Positions 49,900 through 61,390 of a stretch of DNA of 64,000 nucleotides are shown one piece after another; the first letter of the stretch is position 1, and each line of letters begins with the position of its first letter. The DNA comes from Candidatus Nitricoxidireducens bremensis (GTDB taxonomy: Bacteria; Pseudomonadota; Gammaproteobacteria; Burkholderiales; Rhodocyclaceae): NCBI GenBank assembly GCA_030247725.1, contig JAOTRT010000002.1, positions 434,001 to 498,000 on the forward strand, given 5' to 3'. Position numbers and translations under genes: made by a program. A model generated the notes under the pieces. That model was not told the DNA's origin. It made no database searches and saw nothing but the letters and a program-made list of their open reading frames with translations.

Positions 49900-50816
49900 G
49901 CGCAGGCCGCCTTCGCGCGCTTGGCCAGCAGGGCGCGGGCGACCTTCGAACCGGACTCGCGGCCGAGCTGGGCGGCGATCCAGGCGCCGGTGTCGACGAG
50001 CTTGTCCAGGTCGATGCCGCTGTCGATGCCGAGGCCCTTCAGCAGCCAGACCACGTCCTCCGTCGCCACGTTGCCCGAGGCGCCGGCCGCATAGGGACAG
50101 CCGCCGAGGCCGGCGACGGAAGCGTCGAACACCGCCACGCCCAGTTCCAGCGAAGCGTAGATGTTGGCCACGGCCATGCCGTAGGTGTCGTGGTAGTGGC
50201 CGGCGATCTTCTTCAGGGGCACGCGCTTGGCGACCGCCTCGATCATGGCCTTGGTCTTCTCGGGCGTGCCGCTGCCGATGGTGTCGCCGAGGCTGATCTC
50301 GTAGCAGCCCATCTCGTAGAGGGCCCAGGCCACCTCGGCCACCGCCAGGGGCGCCACCTCGCCCTGGTAGGGGCAGCCGAGCACGCAGGAGACGTAGCCG
50401 CGCACGGCGATGTCGGCCTTCTTCGCCGCCTCCACCACGGGCCGGAAGCGGGCCAGGGACTCGGCGATGCTGCAGTTGATGTTCTTCTGGGAGAAGGCCT
50501 CCGAGGCGGCGCCGAACACCGCCACCTCCTTGGCGCCGGCGGCGATGGCCGCCTCCAGGCCCTTCTCGTTGGGCACCAGCACCGGATAGGAGACGCCGGG
50601 CAGGCGCGCGATCTTCGCCATCACCTCGGCGTTGTCCGCCATCTGGGGCACCCACTTGGGGGAGACGAAGGCCGTCGCCTCGATGGACTTGAGGCCGGCC
50701 TCGCCGAGGCGGCGGATCAACTCCACCTTGGTGTCGGCGGGCACCTGCTGCTTCTCGTTCTGCAGGCCGTCGCGGGGGCCGACGTCGACGATCCTGACGC
50801 TGTGGGGAAGACTCAT
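49896..50816 (-). CDS. Hydroxymethylglutaryl-CoA lyase
   Basis: A 306-residue TIM-barrel enzyme that splits HMG-CoA into acetoacetate and acetyl-CoA, the last step of leucine degradation. The N-terminus has [18 protein letters not shown] with the metal-binding Asp, [27 protein letters not shown], and the C-terminal catalytic Cys signature [19 protein letters not shown]. It starts a minus-strand unit with the two DUF1289 genes and the MBL hydrolase, all joined by short overlaps. The other leucine-degradation genes are about 8.5 kb away (59.3-63.8 kb). Confidence 0.94.
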   Translation of the reverse strand: MSLPHSVRIVDVGPRDGLQNEKQQVPADTKVELIRRLGEAGLKSIEATAFVSPKWVPQMADNAEVMAKIARLPGVSYPVLVPNEKGLEAAIAAGAKEVAVFGAASEAFSQKNINCSIAESLARFRPVVEAAKKADIAVRGYVSCVLGCPYQGEVAPLAVAEVAWALYEMGCYEISLGDTIGSGTPEKTKAMIEAVAKRVPLKKIAGHYHDTYGMAVANIYASLELGVAVFDASVAGLGGCPYAAGASGNVATEDVVWLLKGLGIDSGIDLDKLVDTGAWIAAQLGRESGSKVARALLAKRAKAACA

Positions 50817-51009
50817 GATTCGCTCGCGGAAAATTCGATTCGAAGGCCCAGCATATCAGGAATTCAACCCTATTCCCCACCGGACCTTTCGCCCGGAGAC
50901 GCCCGTCCCGCGGCGCTTTCCGGGAGATAACCCAGGCGGCGCCGGAAATATCCCTAGGTGCCGCTAACCAGCTTGGCTATCATGCGCGGCCAGCATCGAA
51001 GCCCCTCCC

Positions 51010-52692
<1,683 letters not shown>

Positions 52693-52729
52693 GGCCCACC
52701 CCGGCGGCGCCCGGGGCAGCCCCGGCCGG

Positions 52730-52735
52730 TACAAT
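52730..52735 (+). promoter_or_regulatory. Possible -10 element (TACAAT) before the LEA-type lipoprotein
   Basis: TACAAT lies 30 nt before the ATG at 52766, in the gap after the ABC-F gene. The upstream -35 region is GC-rich and without a good match. Confidence 0.3.
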
Positions 52736-52765
52736 GGCCGCAACCCATCCCCGCGAGGTGCAGAC

Positions 52766-53275
52766 ATGCGCGCCAGTTCCCCCCGAACGTCCTTCCGCCT
52801 CCTGCTCGCCGCCGCCGGCGCCGTGCTGGCCCTGGCCGGCTGCGCGGGCATGGAGTCCCGCGACACGCCCCGCCTGAACGTGGTGGATCTGGAACCCCTC
52901 GAAGGCCAGGGCCTTGAACTGCGCTTCAACCTGAAGCTGCGGCTGCAGAACCCGGGCGAGACCCCCATCGACTACGACGGCATCGCCCTCGAACTGGAAC
53001 TCAACGGCAAGCCCTTCGCCTCCGGCGTGAGCGCCCAGAAGGGCAGCGTCCCCCGCTTCGGCGAGGCGGTGATCGGCGTCCCGGTCTCCGTGTCGGCCTT
53101 CTCGGCCGTGCGCCAGGTGATCGGCCTCGTCGGCGACAAGCCGCCCGAGGCCATCCCCTACGTGCTGCGCGGCAAGCTCGCCGGCGGCGCCCTCGGCGGG
53201 ACGCGCTTCACCGAGACGGGCACCCTCAACCTGCCGGCCATCGGCCCGGCCAAGAGCCCGGTCGACAGCAAGTGA
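52766..53275 (+). CDS. LEA type 2 family lipoprotein
   Basis: A 169-residue lipoprotein with a signal peptide ending in lipobox LAGC (LAAAGAVLALAGCAGMES). The mature part is a beta-sandwich with NVVDLEPLEGQGLELRFNL, LRLQNPGETPIDYDGIALE and VPVSVSAFSAVRQVIGL, typical of WHy/LEA-2 proteins linked to envelope stress or desiccation. Role here unknown. Its stop overlaps the GTG of the exonuclease by 4 nt, so the two are co-translated. Confidence 0.85.
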   Translation: MRASSPRTSFRLLLAAAGAVLALAGCAGMESRDTPRLNVVDLEPLEGQGLELRFNLKLRLQNPGETPIDYDGIALELELNGKPFASGVSAQKGSVPRFGEAVIGVPVSVSAFSAVRQVIGLVGDKPPEAIPYVLRGKLAGGALGGTRFTETGTLNLPAIGPAKSPVDSK

Positions 53276-53889
53276 CCCAGCCGGCGCCCGCGGAACTGCC
53301 GCCCTACGAGGGCATCCGGCTCGCCGACGTGCATCTCGTCGAATCGGCGGCGGATGCGGCGGCGGCCCGGGCGACCCTGCTGGCCGCCGACGTGCTGGGC
53401 TTCGACACCGAATCGAAACCCACCTTCGCCAAGGGCGAGGTGTCCACCGGCCCCCACCTGATCCAACTGGCCACCGACGAAAAGGTTTTTCTCTTCCACG
53501 TCGCCGGCAGCCCGGCCTTGGAAGCGGTGAAGACGGTGCTGGAGGCGCCCCAGGTATTGAAGGTGGGCTTCGGCCTCGGCGACGACCTGCGGCGCCTGCA
53601 ATCCAAACTGGGCATCGCCTGCGCCCCCATCGTGGACCTGTCCATCGCCCTGCGGCGGGAGAAGCATGCGGCGGTCGGGGCCAAGACCGCGGTGGCGATG
53701 TTCTTCGGGAAGCGCCTGCAGAAGTCCAAGCGCACCTCAACCACCAACTGGGCCAACCCCCGCCTCACCGAGCGGCAGATGCTCTATGCCGCCGACGATG
53801 CCCAGGTGGCGCTGAAGGTTTACCGCGCGTGGCGGCAGGGCGGCGCGGGGTACGCGGCGGTCTCCGTCCGACCCCAAGCCGCCGGTTGA
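53272..53889 (+). CDS. 3'-5' exonuclease domain protein (RNase D-like DEDD)
   Basis: A 205-residue protein with GTG start in the LEA stop. The DEDD catalytic set is seen as LGFDTESKPTF (Asp-Glu), VKVGFGLGDDLRRLQ in its equivalent (KVGFGLGDDL, second Asp) and MLYAADDAQVALKVY (last Asp). It trims RNA or DNA ends; specificity unknown. From codon about 131 on, a 199-bp section (53662-53860) is repeated with about a dozen mismatches at 54678-54876, on the other side of a toxin-antitoxin pair. Confidence 0.88.
   Translation: MTQPAPAELPPYEGIRLADVHLVESAADAAAARATLLAADVLGFDTESKPTFAKGEVSTGPHLIQLATDEKVFLFHVAGSPALEAVKTVLEAPQVLKVGFGLGDDLRRLQSKLGIACAPIVDLSIALRREKHAAVGAKTAVAMFFGKRLQKSKRTSTTNWANPRLTERQMLYAADDAQVALKVYRAWRQGGAGYAAVSVRPQAAG
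53662..53860 (+). repeat. Direct repeat copy A, 3' part of the exonuclease gene
   Basis: Starts at AAGCATGCGG and ends in CGCGGCGG; matched by copy B exactly 1016 bp to the right. Counting by eye gives about 12 mismatches over 199 bp, near 94% identity, with no gap. Confidence 0.88.
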
Positions 53890-53967
53890 GCTATCCCGTA
53901 AGCCGATATCCGGAGCAGAGCAACCGCTTGTAGCGCGGGACTTCATCGAACCCCGCTTAGGCTCAGG

Positions 53968-54288
53968 TCAGGCGTGCGCCTCGTCGCGGCGCGTGATCGC
54001 CAGGCGCAGGCCGGCGGCGTCGAGTACCGCCACCAGCGTTTTCAACGTCGGGTTGCCTTTTGGCGAGAGCGCGCGATAGAGGCTCTCGCGTTGAATGCCG
54101 GCGCGCTCGGCAACTTGCGCCATGCCTTGCGCTTCGGCAACGTGCCGCAGCGCCGATAGCAGGGCCTCGCGCCCACCTTCTTCGTCAGCCTGCTCCATCG
54201 CCGCTTGCAGGTACTCGTCGGCGAAGGCGGGATCGTTTCGCAGCAGTTCGACAACCGCTTCAGCGTGGGGGCGGGATGCTCGGCTCAT
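53968..54288 (-). CDS. Type II antitoxin, HI1420-like helix-turn-helix protein
   Basis: A 106-residue antitoxin. The C-terminal helix-turn-helix is HVAEAQGMAQVAERAGIQRE, SLYRALSPKGNPTLKTLVAV, the signature of the HI1420-type addiction-module antidote family. The start at 54288 is in a 4-nt overlap with the toxin stop; a longer frame upstream is shadow of the toxin. It should neutralise the toxin and repress the shared promoter. Toxin-first order is usual for this family. Confidence 0.88.
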   Translation of the reverse strand: MSRASRPHAEAVVELLRNDPAFADEYLQAAMEQADEEGGREALLSALRHVAEAQGMAQVAERAGIQRESLYRALSPKGNPTLKTLVAVLDAAGLRLAITRRDEAHA

Positions 54289-54611
54289 TTTCGATTCCTT
54301 TTCTGCCAGTCTTTCCAGTAACTCACGGCACTCTCGATGTCGGTCTTCTGCTTGCGCTTGTCGCCGCCAATCAGCAGCACGATCAAACGGTCGCCCACTC
54401 GCGCGTAATAGACCCGATAACCTGGCCCATAGTCGATACGCGCTTCCCAGACACCCGCACCCACCGGCTTGCAATCACCGAACGCTCCGGCCTCCATGCG
54501 TCCGACGCGCGCCAACGTATAGGCTCGTGCTCGGCGATCCGCCAGCGACGCCAGCCATTCAGCGAAGAGATCGCGACCGTCGCCAGACAGGTAATGCTCG
54601 ATCTGGTACAT
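54285..54611 (-). CDS. Type II toxin, HigB/RelE-like (HI1419 family)
   Basis: A 108-residue toxin of the HI1419/Gp49-like RelE superfamily. Signs are DLFAEWLASLADRRARAY, ARVGRMEAGAFGDCKPVGAG, VWEARIDYGPGYRVYYA and the basic end LLIGGDKRKQKTDIESAVSY. Likely a ribosome-dependent mRNA endonuclease. The ATG falls at the expected transcription start of the promoter at 54618-54646, and no ribosome-binding site is present, so its mRNA is probably leaderless. Confidence 0.9.
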   Translation of the reverse strand: MYQIEHYLSGDGRDLFAEWLASLADRRARAYTLARVGRMEAGAFGDCKPVGAGVWEARIDYGPGYRVYYARVGDRLIVLLIGGDKRKQKTDIESAVSYWKDWQKRNRK

Positions 54612-54617
54612 GGGAGG

Positions 54618-54646
54618 ATTGTAGCGTTTAGGTTACAACCATTCAA
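54618..54646 (-). promoter_or_regulatory. Toxin-antitoxin promoter giving a leaderless mRNA
   Basis: On the minus strand -35 TTGAAT (54646-54641) and -10 TACAAT (54623-54618) are 17 nt apart. The toxin ATG at 54611 lies only six nt after the -10, so transcription should begin at or next to the A of the ATG. Confidence 0.7.
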
Positions 54647-54677
54647 GCGACAGAGCGGTCGCCGGTATCGGCCGGAA

Positions 54678-54884
54678 AAGCATGCGGCGGTCGGCACCAA
54701 GGCCGCGGTGGCGATGTTCTTCGGGAAGCGACTACAGAAGTCCAAGCGCACCTCGACCACCAACTGGGCCAACCCCCGCCTCACCGAACGGCAGATGCTC
54801 TATGCCGCCGCCGACGCCCAGGTGGCGCTGAAGGTGTACCGGGCGTGGCGGCAGGGCGGCGCGGGGCACGCGGCGGCTGGATAG
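54678..54884 (+). pseudogene. Orphan 3' fragment of the exonuclease gene (direct repeat copy B)
   Basis: An open 3' fragment encoding KHAAVGTKAAVAMFFGKRL and, near the end, TERQMLYAAADAQVALKVYR, ending at a TAG at 54882. It matches the exonuclease C-terminal part in the same strand and frame. It has no start and no catalytic N-terminal motif. One Asp of the last catalytic motif reads AAADA instead of AADDA. Its 199-bp match lies 1016 bp to the right of copy A, with the toxin-antitoxin pair between. Confidence 0.88.
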
Positions 54885-55090
54885 GGGTATGCGTGTTTCG
54901 GGATTGGTCCCGGCCGGACTCGTAGCAACAGCGCATTTCTACGAGCGCGGACTACTGTACGACTGCCTCCGTCCGGGCGAGTGCTGTCACACAGTGCTGC
55001 ACGGCTTGAGAGTCATAAGTCGGTGCAAGCTTGGACTCGCAGCGGTCACCTTCCAGTTATTTCCGTTTCTGATAATCCATTTGCTCGGTG

Positions 55091-57580
55091 TCAGGTCTCA
55101 ACGGCCACCGGCACAGAAATCTGCGTGGCGACGGCATTGTAGATATCGACGTCGGTTTCCGGTGTGCGGATGGAGACGATTAGGCTGTAGCGTGCAGGTA
55201 AATCATAGCGCTCCAGCTTGGGCCGGGTACGCCACCAGCCCATGGCGGGGTAAACAGCAAGGTAGCCGCGGCTGGCCAGGTCGGCGGCGGTGCCGGTCCA
55301 GACGTCCTGATGAAGTGAACCCTTGTGGCGTTGTTGGTTGCCCAACCACCAGTTAGGATCTTTAGGGTTGACTGCTTGTTCGTCTTCTTCCAGGGCGGCG
55401 GCGGCATTCACGCGGGCCAGGAAGTCAGGCGTCGATTCGAGAGGGCGTCGCACATCGAAACGCAGGCGGTGCGAGGGGTAGTGGAACTTGGATGCCGTGC
55501 CCCGTGCGGAAGGATTGGGTTCGATGAAGTAGGACAGAGTAACCCGCATCCGGACCTTGGCTTCGCCCAGCGCTTCGAGTTCGTCCTTGGGCCAGGGCAA
55601 GGCGTGCAGGTGCATATCGCGAGTTTTGACGCCACTGCCTTCTTTTTTGTAGGGGTGGAGCGTGTCTTCAACAATAAGAGTCAGTGAGTTGGCGGCGCTC
55701 CAGCGGGCTCGTTCCAGATCGGGCACACCCCAGCCACAATGTCGAATCAGGTGGGCGTGGTCGTTCTTGGTGACCGGCGGATACATCTGCCGCATGGCCT
55801 CGGTCCATTCGGCTGAATGGACGATCAGCGCCCGGATGGTCTCGGGGCGCAATTGCGGGTAGGCGGCCATCAGTTGCGCGGCCATGCGGCTGCACAGGGC
55901 CGAAGCGGCGCTGGTAGCGTTGGTGGTAGTGAAGATGCGTTCGTGGGGTTTGTAATGGGTCGTGAGCAGGTTGAGGCTGGGTTGTGTACCGGCAAAGGCA
56001 GCAGTTTTGCTGACATTTCCGCCTTCGAAAACCACATCCGGCTTGAGCGGCCAGGCCTTGTCCCAAGCCGCGGAGGTGGTGGTGAATGGGCTGGGCTCAC
56101 CCTCTTGCGCTACGGGCAGGAGAGCGGCGTCTTCGGTGTCGACCTTTTCTGTGTATGCGCCCACCGTCAGGGCATTCCATGCCTGGCCTGGGTCGTGAAT
56201 CAGGTTGGTGGACAGGCTGGCCGGATAGTCCATCCAGGCATGCTGGTCGCGAATGTTCCCGGCGGATTGAACAAACAATCGAGGAAACTCGCCGTTCCCA
56301 TCTACATCGGCGGCAAGCCGATCCACCTCTGATGACCACGAGGAAGGACGCCCCCTATCCCGGTAGTCGGAGGTGGTAACGGCGGAACTGAATACCCGTG
56401 GGCGATGAGGGAAAGTCACCTCGGGTTGGCTGACTGCATCCCCAAAACGGTAGGCATGCAATTCGCTATCGCCAGGGTTCGCGCCCTCCTCGCGAACAAG
56501 CTTGACTGACTCAAGCAGGTGGTCGACCTGGATGGAATGGTCCGCGGCAAGTGCACCCGTCAGGTCACCATAGCCGGCAATCCCGGCCAATCCGGTGCCG
56601 TGGTTGGCTTCGTCGTGTGCGCCCCAGGCCGGTTCGACACTGTGTAGGTCTGCTTCCGACAACAGAGATTCGAGCAGGGGATGGCCCCGATTCACGCCAC
56701 TGTCCAACAGGCATACGCGAGGCACATCGTCTCGATGCGGCGGGAAGGTGGTCCGGGCCAGTAGTTCGTCCTTCCATTGCTGCTGCTCTTCGGCGTTCAT
56801 GCCATCGAACAGCTCTGCGGTCTCCTTGGCCCGGCGCAGTTCCGCGACACAATTCAAGGTCATCACGGACTGGGAAAACCGGCGTTGCGAACCATGCATC
56901 AGCATGACTGTCTGCTCGGGAAAGTCCACATGATGCCGGCCAACTTCACAGCCAGCCAGCGCCGCCAGTTTGCAGAAGTCCCCGATAACCAGATCACGCC
57001 GTTCTCGCACTGGTAGCCAGACTTCCCACCAGAAGACCTCATCCGGGTCGCTTGGAAGCAATTCTGGGGCATCGGTCCAAAGTTCGCGCAGCTCGGCAGC
57101 CCGGATGGATTCGATGGTATTCAGGAGCGGCTTGTTATCCCTGGCCTTGCCGTTCTTATCCTTTTTCTCTTCGAGATAGTCAGTGATTTTCTTCTCGAAG
57201 TGATCGAGCATGCCATCCGGTACGAACACGTTGGCATAAGTGTATTCGCCTTCGGTGTGGATGCTGAGCAGCTCGATATGACTGGTTTCGTTGTGCAGTT
57301 TCTCGAAGGCCAGTTCGACATCGGGTTGGCTGCGGAACTGGATTTGCAGACCCAGGCCACTAACCAGCCCGATTTCTCGTTGTCTGGCGATCAGATCTTG
57401 CGTGGTGGCTTGGATCGCTTGAAGCTGGGCTCGCAGGGCAGCGCCATGCTGCGCGCGATTCAGTTCTGGCGGCGGCTTGGGGCCGCCGCTTTTCGCCGAG
57501 TGTGAGGTAAATGCTTTGGTTTGGGATGTGTCTGAAAGAACGAGATGCGGGCGTCTATCGCGTTGGGCCTGATCCGGCAT
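55091..57580 (-). CDS. IetS-like subtilase (S8 serine protease) of an ATPase-protease pair
   Basis: An 829-residue subtilisin-family protease. The catalytic Asp293 is in CLLDSGVNRGHPLL, His327 in DEANHGTGLAGIAGYGDL, the oxyanion Asn442 in FVQSAGNIRDQHAW, and Ser557 in TNATSAASALCSRMAAQL. There is no signal peptide, so it acts in the cytoplasm; the first 280 residues are an unrecognised regulatory domain, and a long C-terminal beta-rich domain follows. It is paired with an AAA ATPase upstream (26-nt overlap). This architecture and size match IetS of the IetAS systems, known from plasmid stability/incompatibility work and listed among predicted antiphage systems. Confidence 0.85.
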   Translation of the reverse strand: MPDQAQRDRRPHLVLSDTSQTKAFTSHSAKSGGPKPPPELNRAQHGAALRAQLQAIQATTQDLIARQREIGLVSGLGLQIQFRSQPDVELAFEKLHNETSHIELLSIHTEGEYTYANVFVPDGMLDHFEKKITDYLEEKKDKNGKARDNKPLLNTIESIRAAELRELWTDAPELLPSDPDEVFWWEVWLPVRERRDLVIGDFCKLAALAGCEVGRHHVDFPEQTVMLMHGSQRRFSQSVMTLNCVAELRRAKETAELFDGMNAEEQQQWKDELLARTTFPPHRDDVPRVCLLDSGVNRGHPLLESLLSEADLHSVEPAWGAHDEANHGTGLAGIAGYGDLTGALAADHSIQVDHLLESVKLVREEGANPGDSELHAYRFGDAVSQPEVTFPHRPRVFSSAVTTSDYRDRGRPSSWSSEVDRLAADVDGNGEFPRLFVQSAGNIRDQHAWMDYPASLSTNLIHDPGQAWNALTVGAYTEKVDTEDAALLPVAQEGEPSPFTTTSAAWDKAWPLKPDVVFEGGNVSKTAAFAGTQPSLNLLTTHYKPHERIFTTTNATSAASALCSRMAAQLMAAYPQLRPETIRALIVHSAEWTEAMRQMYPPVTKNDHAHLIRHCGWGVPDLERARWSAANSLTLIVEDTLHPYKKEGSGVKTRDMHLHALPWPKDELEALGEAKVRMRVTLSYFIEPNPSARGTASKFHYPSHRLRFDVRRPLESTPDFLARVNAAAALEEDEQAVNPKDPNWWLGNQQRHKGSLHQDVWTGTAADLASRGYLAVYPAMGWWRTRPKLERYDLPARYSLIVSIRTPETDVDIYNAVATQISVPVAVET

Positions 57581-58598
57581 GATTGGTTGGTCTCCCGTTT
57601 TCCTTATTGCCTGCCAGTCTGGCGCTCATCTGCTTACGCTCAACCAAAGTCTGGATAAGGTCTGCTTCGGTGATGCTCGATTGCTCATGGATGACTGCAT
57701 TCTTGATCGCCTCGTCGGCCGCCCTGGCGATGTCCGCATAGCTCAGGCCTAGGGCGTGTTCGGCGGCTCTTTTCCAGGTCGACTTGCTTGTCCTGAAGCC
57801 GGCAAGCCGGCCTTTCAGCATGGTCGCGATCCTTCCCTGATCAGGAAGGCCATACTCGACCACGTCGTCGAAACGGCGGAACAAGGCGTAGTCGAGGATC
57901 TCGGGATGGTTGGTGGCAGCGATGATCACACTGTTAGAGTGGTCCTGCTCGATCATCTGCAGGAAGCTGTTCAGCACTCGTCGGATTTCACCTACGTCGT
58001 TGGCCAACCCTCGCTGCGAACCGATGGCATCGAATTCGTCGAAGAAATAGATGCCACGCACCGAGCCTACGGCATCAAAAACCTGCCGCAACTTGGCGGC
58101 GGTTTCCCCCATGAACTTGGTGATCAGAGTGTCTAGGCGAACCAGGAAAAGTGGTATGCCCAATTCTGCGGCCAATACTGCGGCGGTCATAGTCTTACCC
58201 GTGCCCGGAGGGCCGACCAACAGGAGCTTGCGCCGGGGCGATAGGCCATGCTCCTGCAAACGGGAGTAAAGGCGTTGCTCCTTCACCGTGCGGTGGAGTT
58301 TCTCCGCCACGGCGTCCTCCAGGATCATGTCGGATAGCCGCACCTTGGGATACGAGACCGACAAAAGTCCGGAAAGCTCACCGCGAGGTTTGTTTATTGG
58401 AACCAGATTGTCTTGGAAAGCTGTCGACCGCCCATGGTTCTTTGCTGCGTCGATCATGTCACGAAGCTCTTCAGCAAGTTTGCCGTGACCAAGCTTAGCT
58501 TCATGCGCAGCAACCTGCATGGCAATTGAGAAAAAGCGACCCTGATCACCTTCAATATGTGACTTCAGTAATGCCTTGAGTTGGTCCGCGCTCGCCAT
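57555..58598 (-). CDS. IetA-like AAA ATPase of an ATPase-protease pair
   Basis: A 347-residue classic AAA ATPase. Walker A is VGPPGTGKTMTAA (residues 128-140), Walker B IYFFDEFDAIGS (183-194), with sensor I IIAATNHPEILDYALFRR and an arginine-finger region in FRRFDDVVEY. The first 90 residues are helical and may sense a trigger or bind substrate. It probably forms a hexamer that controls the IetS-like protease. Transcribed first and overlapping the protease gene by 26 nt. AAA plus subtilase pairs of this size are the IetAS type. Confidence 0.85.
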   Translation of the reverse strand: MASADQLKALLKSHIEGDQGRFFSIAMQVAAHEAKLGHGKLAEELRDMIDAAKNHGRSTAFQDNLVPINKPRGELSGLLSVSYPKVRLSDMILEDAVAEKLHRTVKEQRLYSRLQEHGLSPRRKLLLVGPPGTGKTMTAAVLAAELGIPLFLVRLDTLITKFMGETAAKLRQVFDAVGSVRGIYFFDEFDAIGSQRGLANDVGEIRRVLNSFLQMIEQDHSNSVIIAATNHPEILDYALFRRFDDVVEYGLPDQGRIATMLKGRLAGFRTSKSTWKRAAEHALGLSYADIARAADEAIKNAVIHEQSSITEADLIQTLVERKQMSARLAGNKENGRPTNHAGSGPTR

Positions 58599-58839
58599 CT
58601 GAAACTCCAGTATCTATTGCGTATTGTATGGTCAGACACCCTTTGATTTCTTCAATTATTCAGACTTGGTAGTCTGCGGCAGGGCAACTTCCGACGGCAT
58701 ACCGGCCATACAGAATCGGATATCTCTCGCATGACCGCGGACCGCTCCTGGCCGGACTTGGACGTTGCCGCAATAGCACGGAGCAATGCGGCACCGCATC
58801 ATTAGAAATCAGTCACGGACCGATAGCCTGAAACAGGCT

Positions 58840-59277
58840 TCAAGTGCGCAGAGGGTGCATCCAGACCAGCAGGGCCTGCCCCTGGGACTCCGCCAGACGG
58901 GCGAGTTCGGCCAGCTCGTCGAGCATGTCAGCGATGGCCTCCTCCTCCCAGCCGGCGTCCTCGAATTCCTCGGTGGCCGTCAGTTCGGCGGCCACGGCGG
59001 CGAGGGCTTCCTCGTCCAGTTCGGCCAGCCGCATTGTCACCTCGTCGGCGAGGCGCAGCACCACGGCCCCCTCCGCTTCGGAGACGTAGACCGGCTCATA
59101 GCAGGCGGCGGCATCGTCGAAGATGTCGCCGGTCAGCAGGGCGTGCAGGGTGACGATCTTGCCGGTGTCGATGTCGCGCTTCTCGATGCCGCTCCACTCG
59201 TCCACGGGGCGCAGCGATTCGCCGACGGCTTCGATTTCGTCGTCTTCGGCGGCGACGATGTTGGTCAGGATTCCCAT
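58840..59277 (-). CDS. Conserved acidic hypothetical protein
   Basis: A 145-residue, strongly acidic protein (MGILTNIVAAEDDEIEAVGE, AELDEEALAAVAAELTATEE, FEDAGWEEEAIADMLDELAE) with no membrane segment or cysteine motif of note. It starts 27 nt downstream of the biotin carboxylase stop on the same strand and probably ends that transcript. I do not recognise a family. GC-rich, like the neighbouring core genes. Confidence 0.7.
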   Translation of the reverse strand: MGILTNIVAAEDDEIEAVGESLRPVDEWSGIEKRDIDTGKIVTLHALLTGDIFDDAAACYEPVYVSEAEGAVVLRLADEVTMRLAELDEEALAAVAAELTATEEFEDAGWEEEAIADMLDELAELARLAESQGQALLVWMHPLRT

Positions 59278-59303
59278 GGCCCTATTCTACGTCGCCGTCA
59301 CCT

Positions 59304-61307
<2,004 letters not shown>

Positions 61308-61323
61308 CATGCCTCCGTAGGGC

Positions 61324-61386
61324 CGCCCCAAGGGGGCATGCGCCCCCCTGTGGGGGGCAGCGAACGATAGTGAGCGTGGGGGGCCA
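61324..61386. repeat. GC-rich palindromic intergenic repeat
   Basis: The gap between the biotin carboxylase and enoyl-CoA hydratase genes holds stacked G- and C-runs: GGGGGC ATGC GCCCCC is a 6-bp stem with a 4-nt loop, followed by TGGGGGGCAG and, after a short A/T-containing spacer (CGAACGATAGTGAGCG), GGGGGGCC. The layout is like short intergenic repeats that I recall in beta-proteobacteria; a transcript-structuring or terminator-like role is possible. Confidence 0.5.
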
Positions 61387-61390
61387 TTGA

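Noticed and set aside
54060..54884. A 274-codon plus-strand frame across the toxin-antitoxin pair
   Set aside because: Its first two thirds are antisense to toxin and antitoxin; only the end is a real, but orphan, exonuclease fragment.
54885..55090. Possible attachment site or second repeat copy right of the TA insert
   Set aside because: No further match to the exonuclease gene and no integrase or tRNA end was found in this gap.
58599..58839. Right end of an island after the ATPase gene
   Set aside because: I looked for a repeat of the exonuclease end or an inverted-repeat border and saw none; the border stays undefined.
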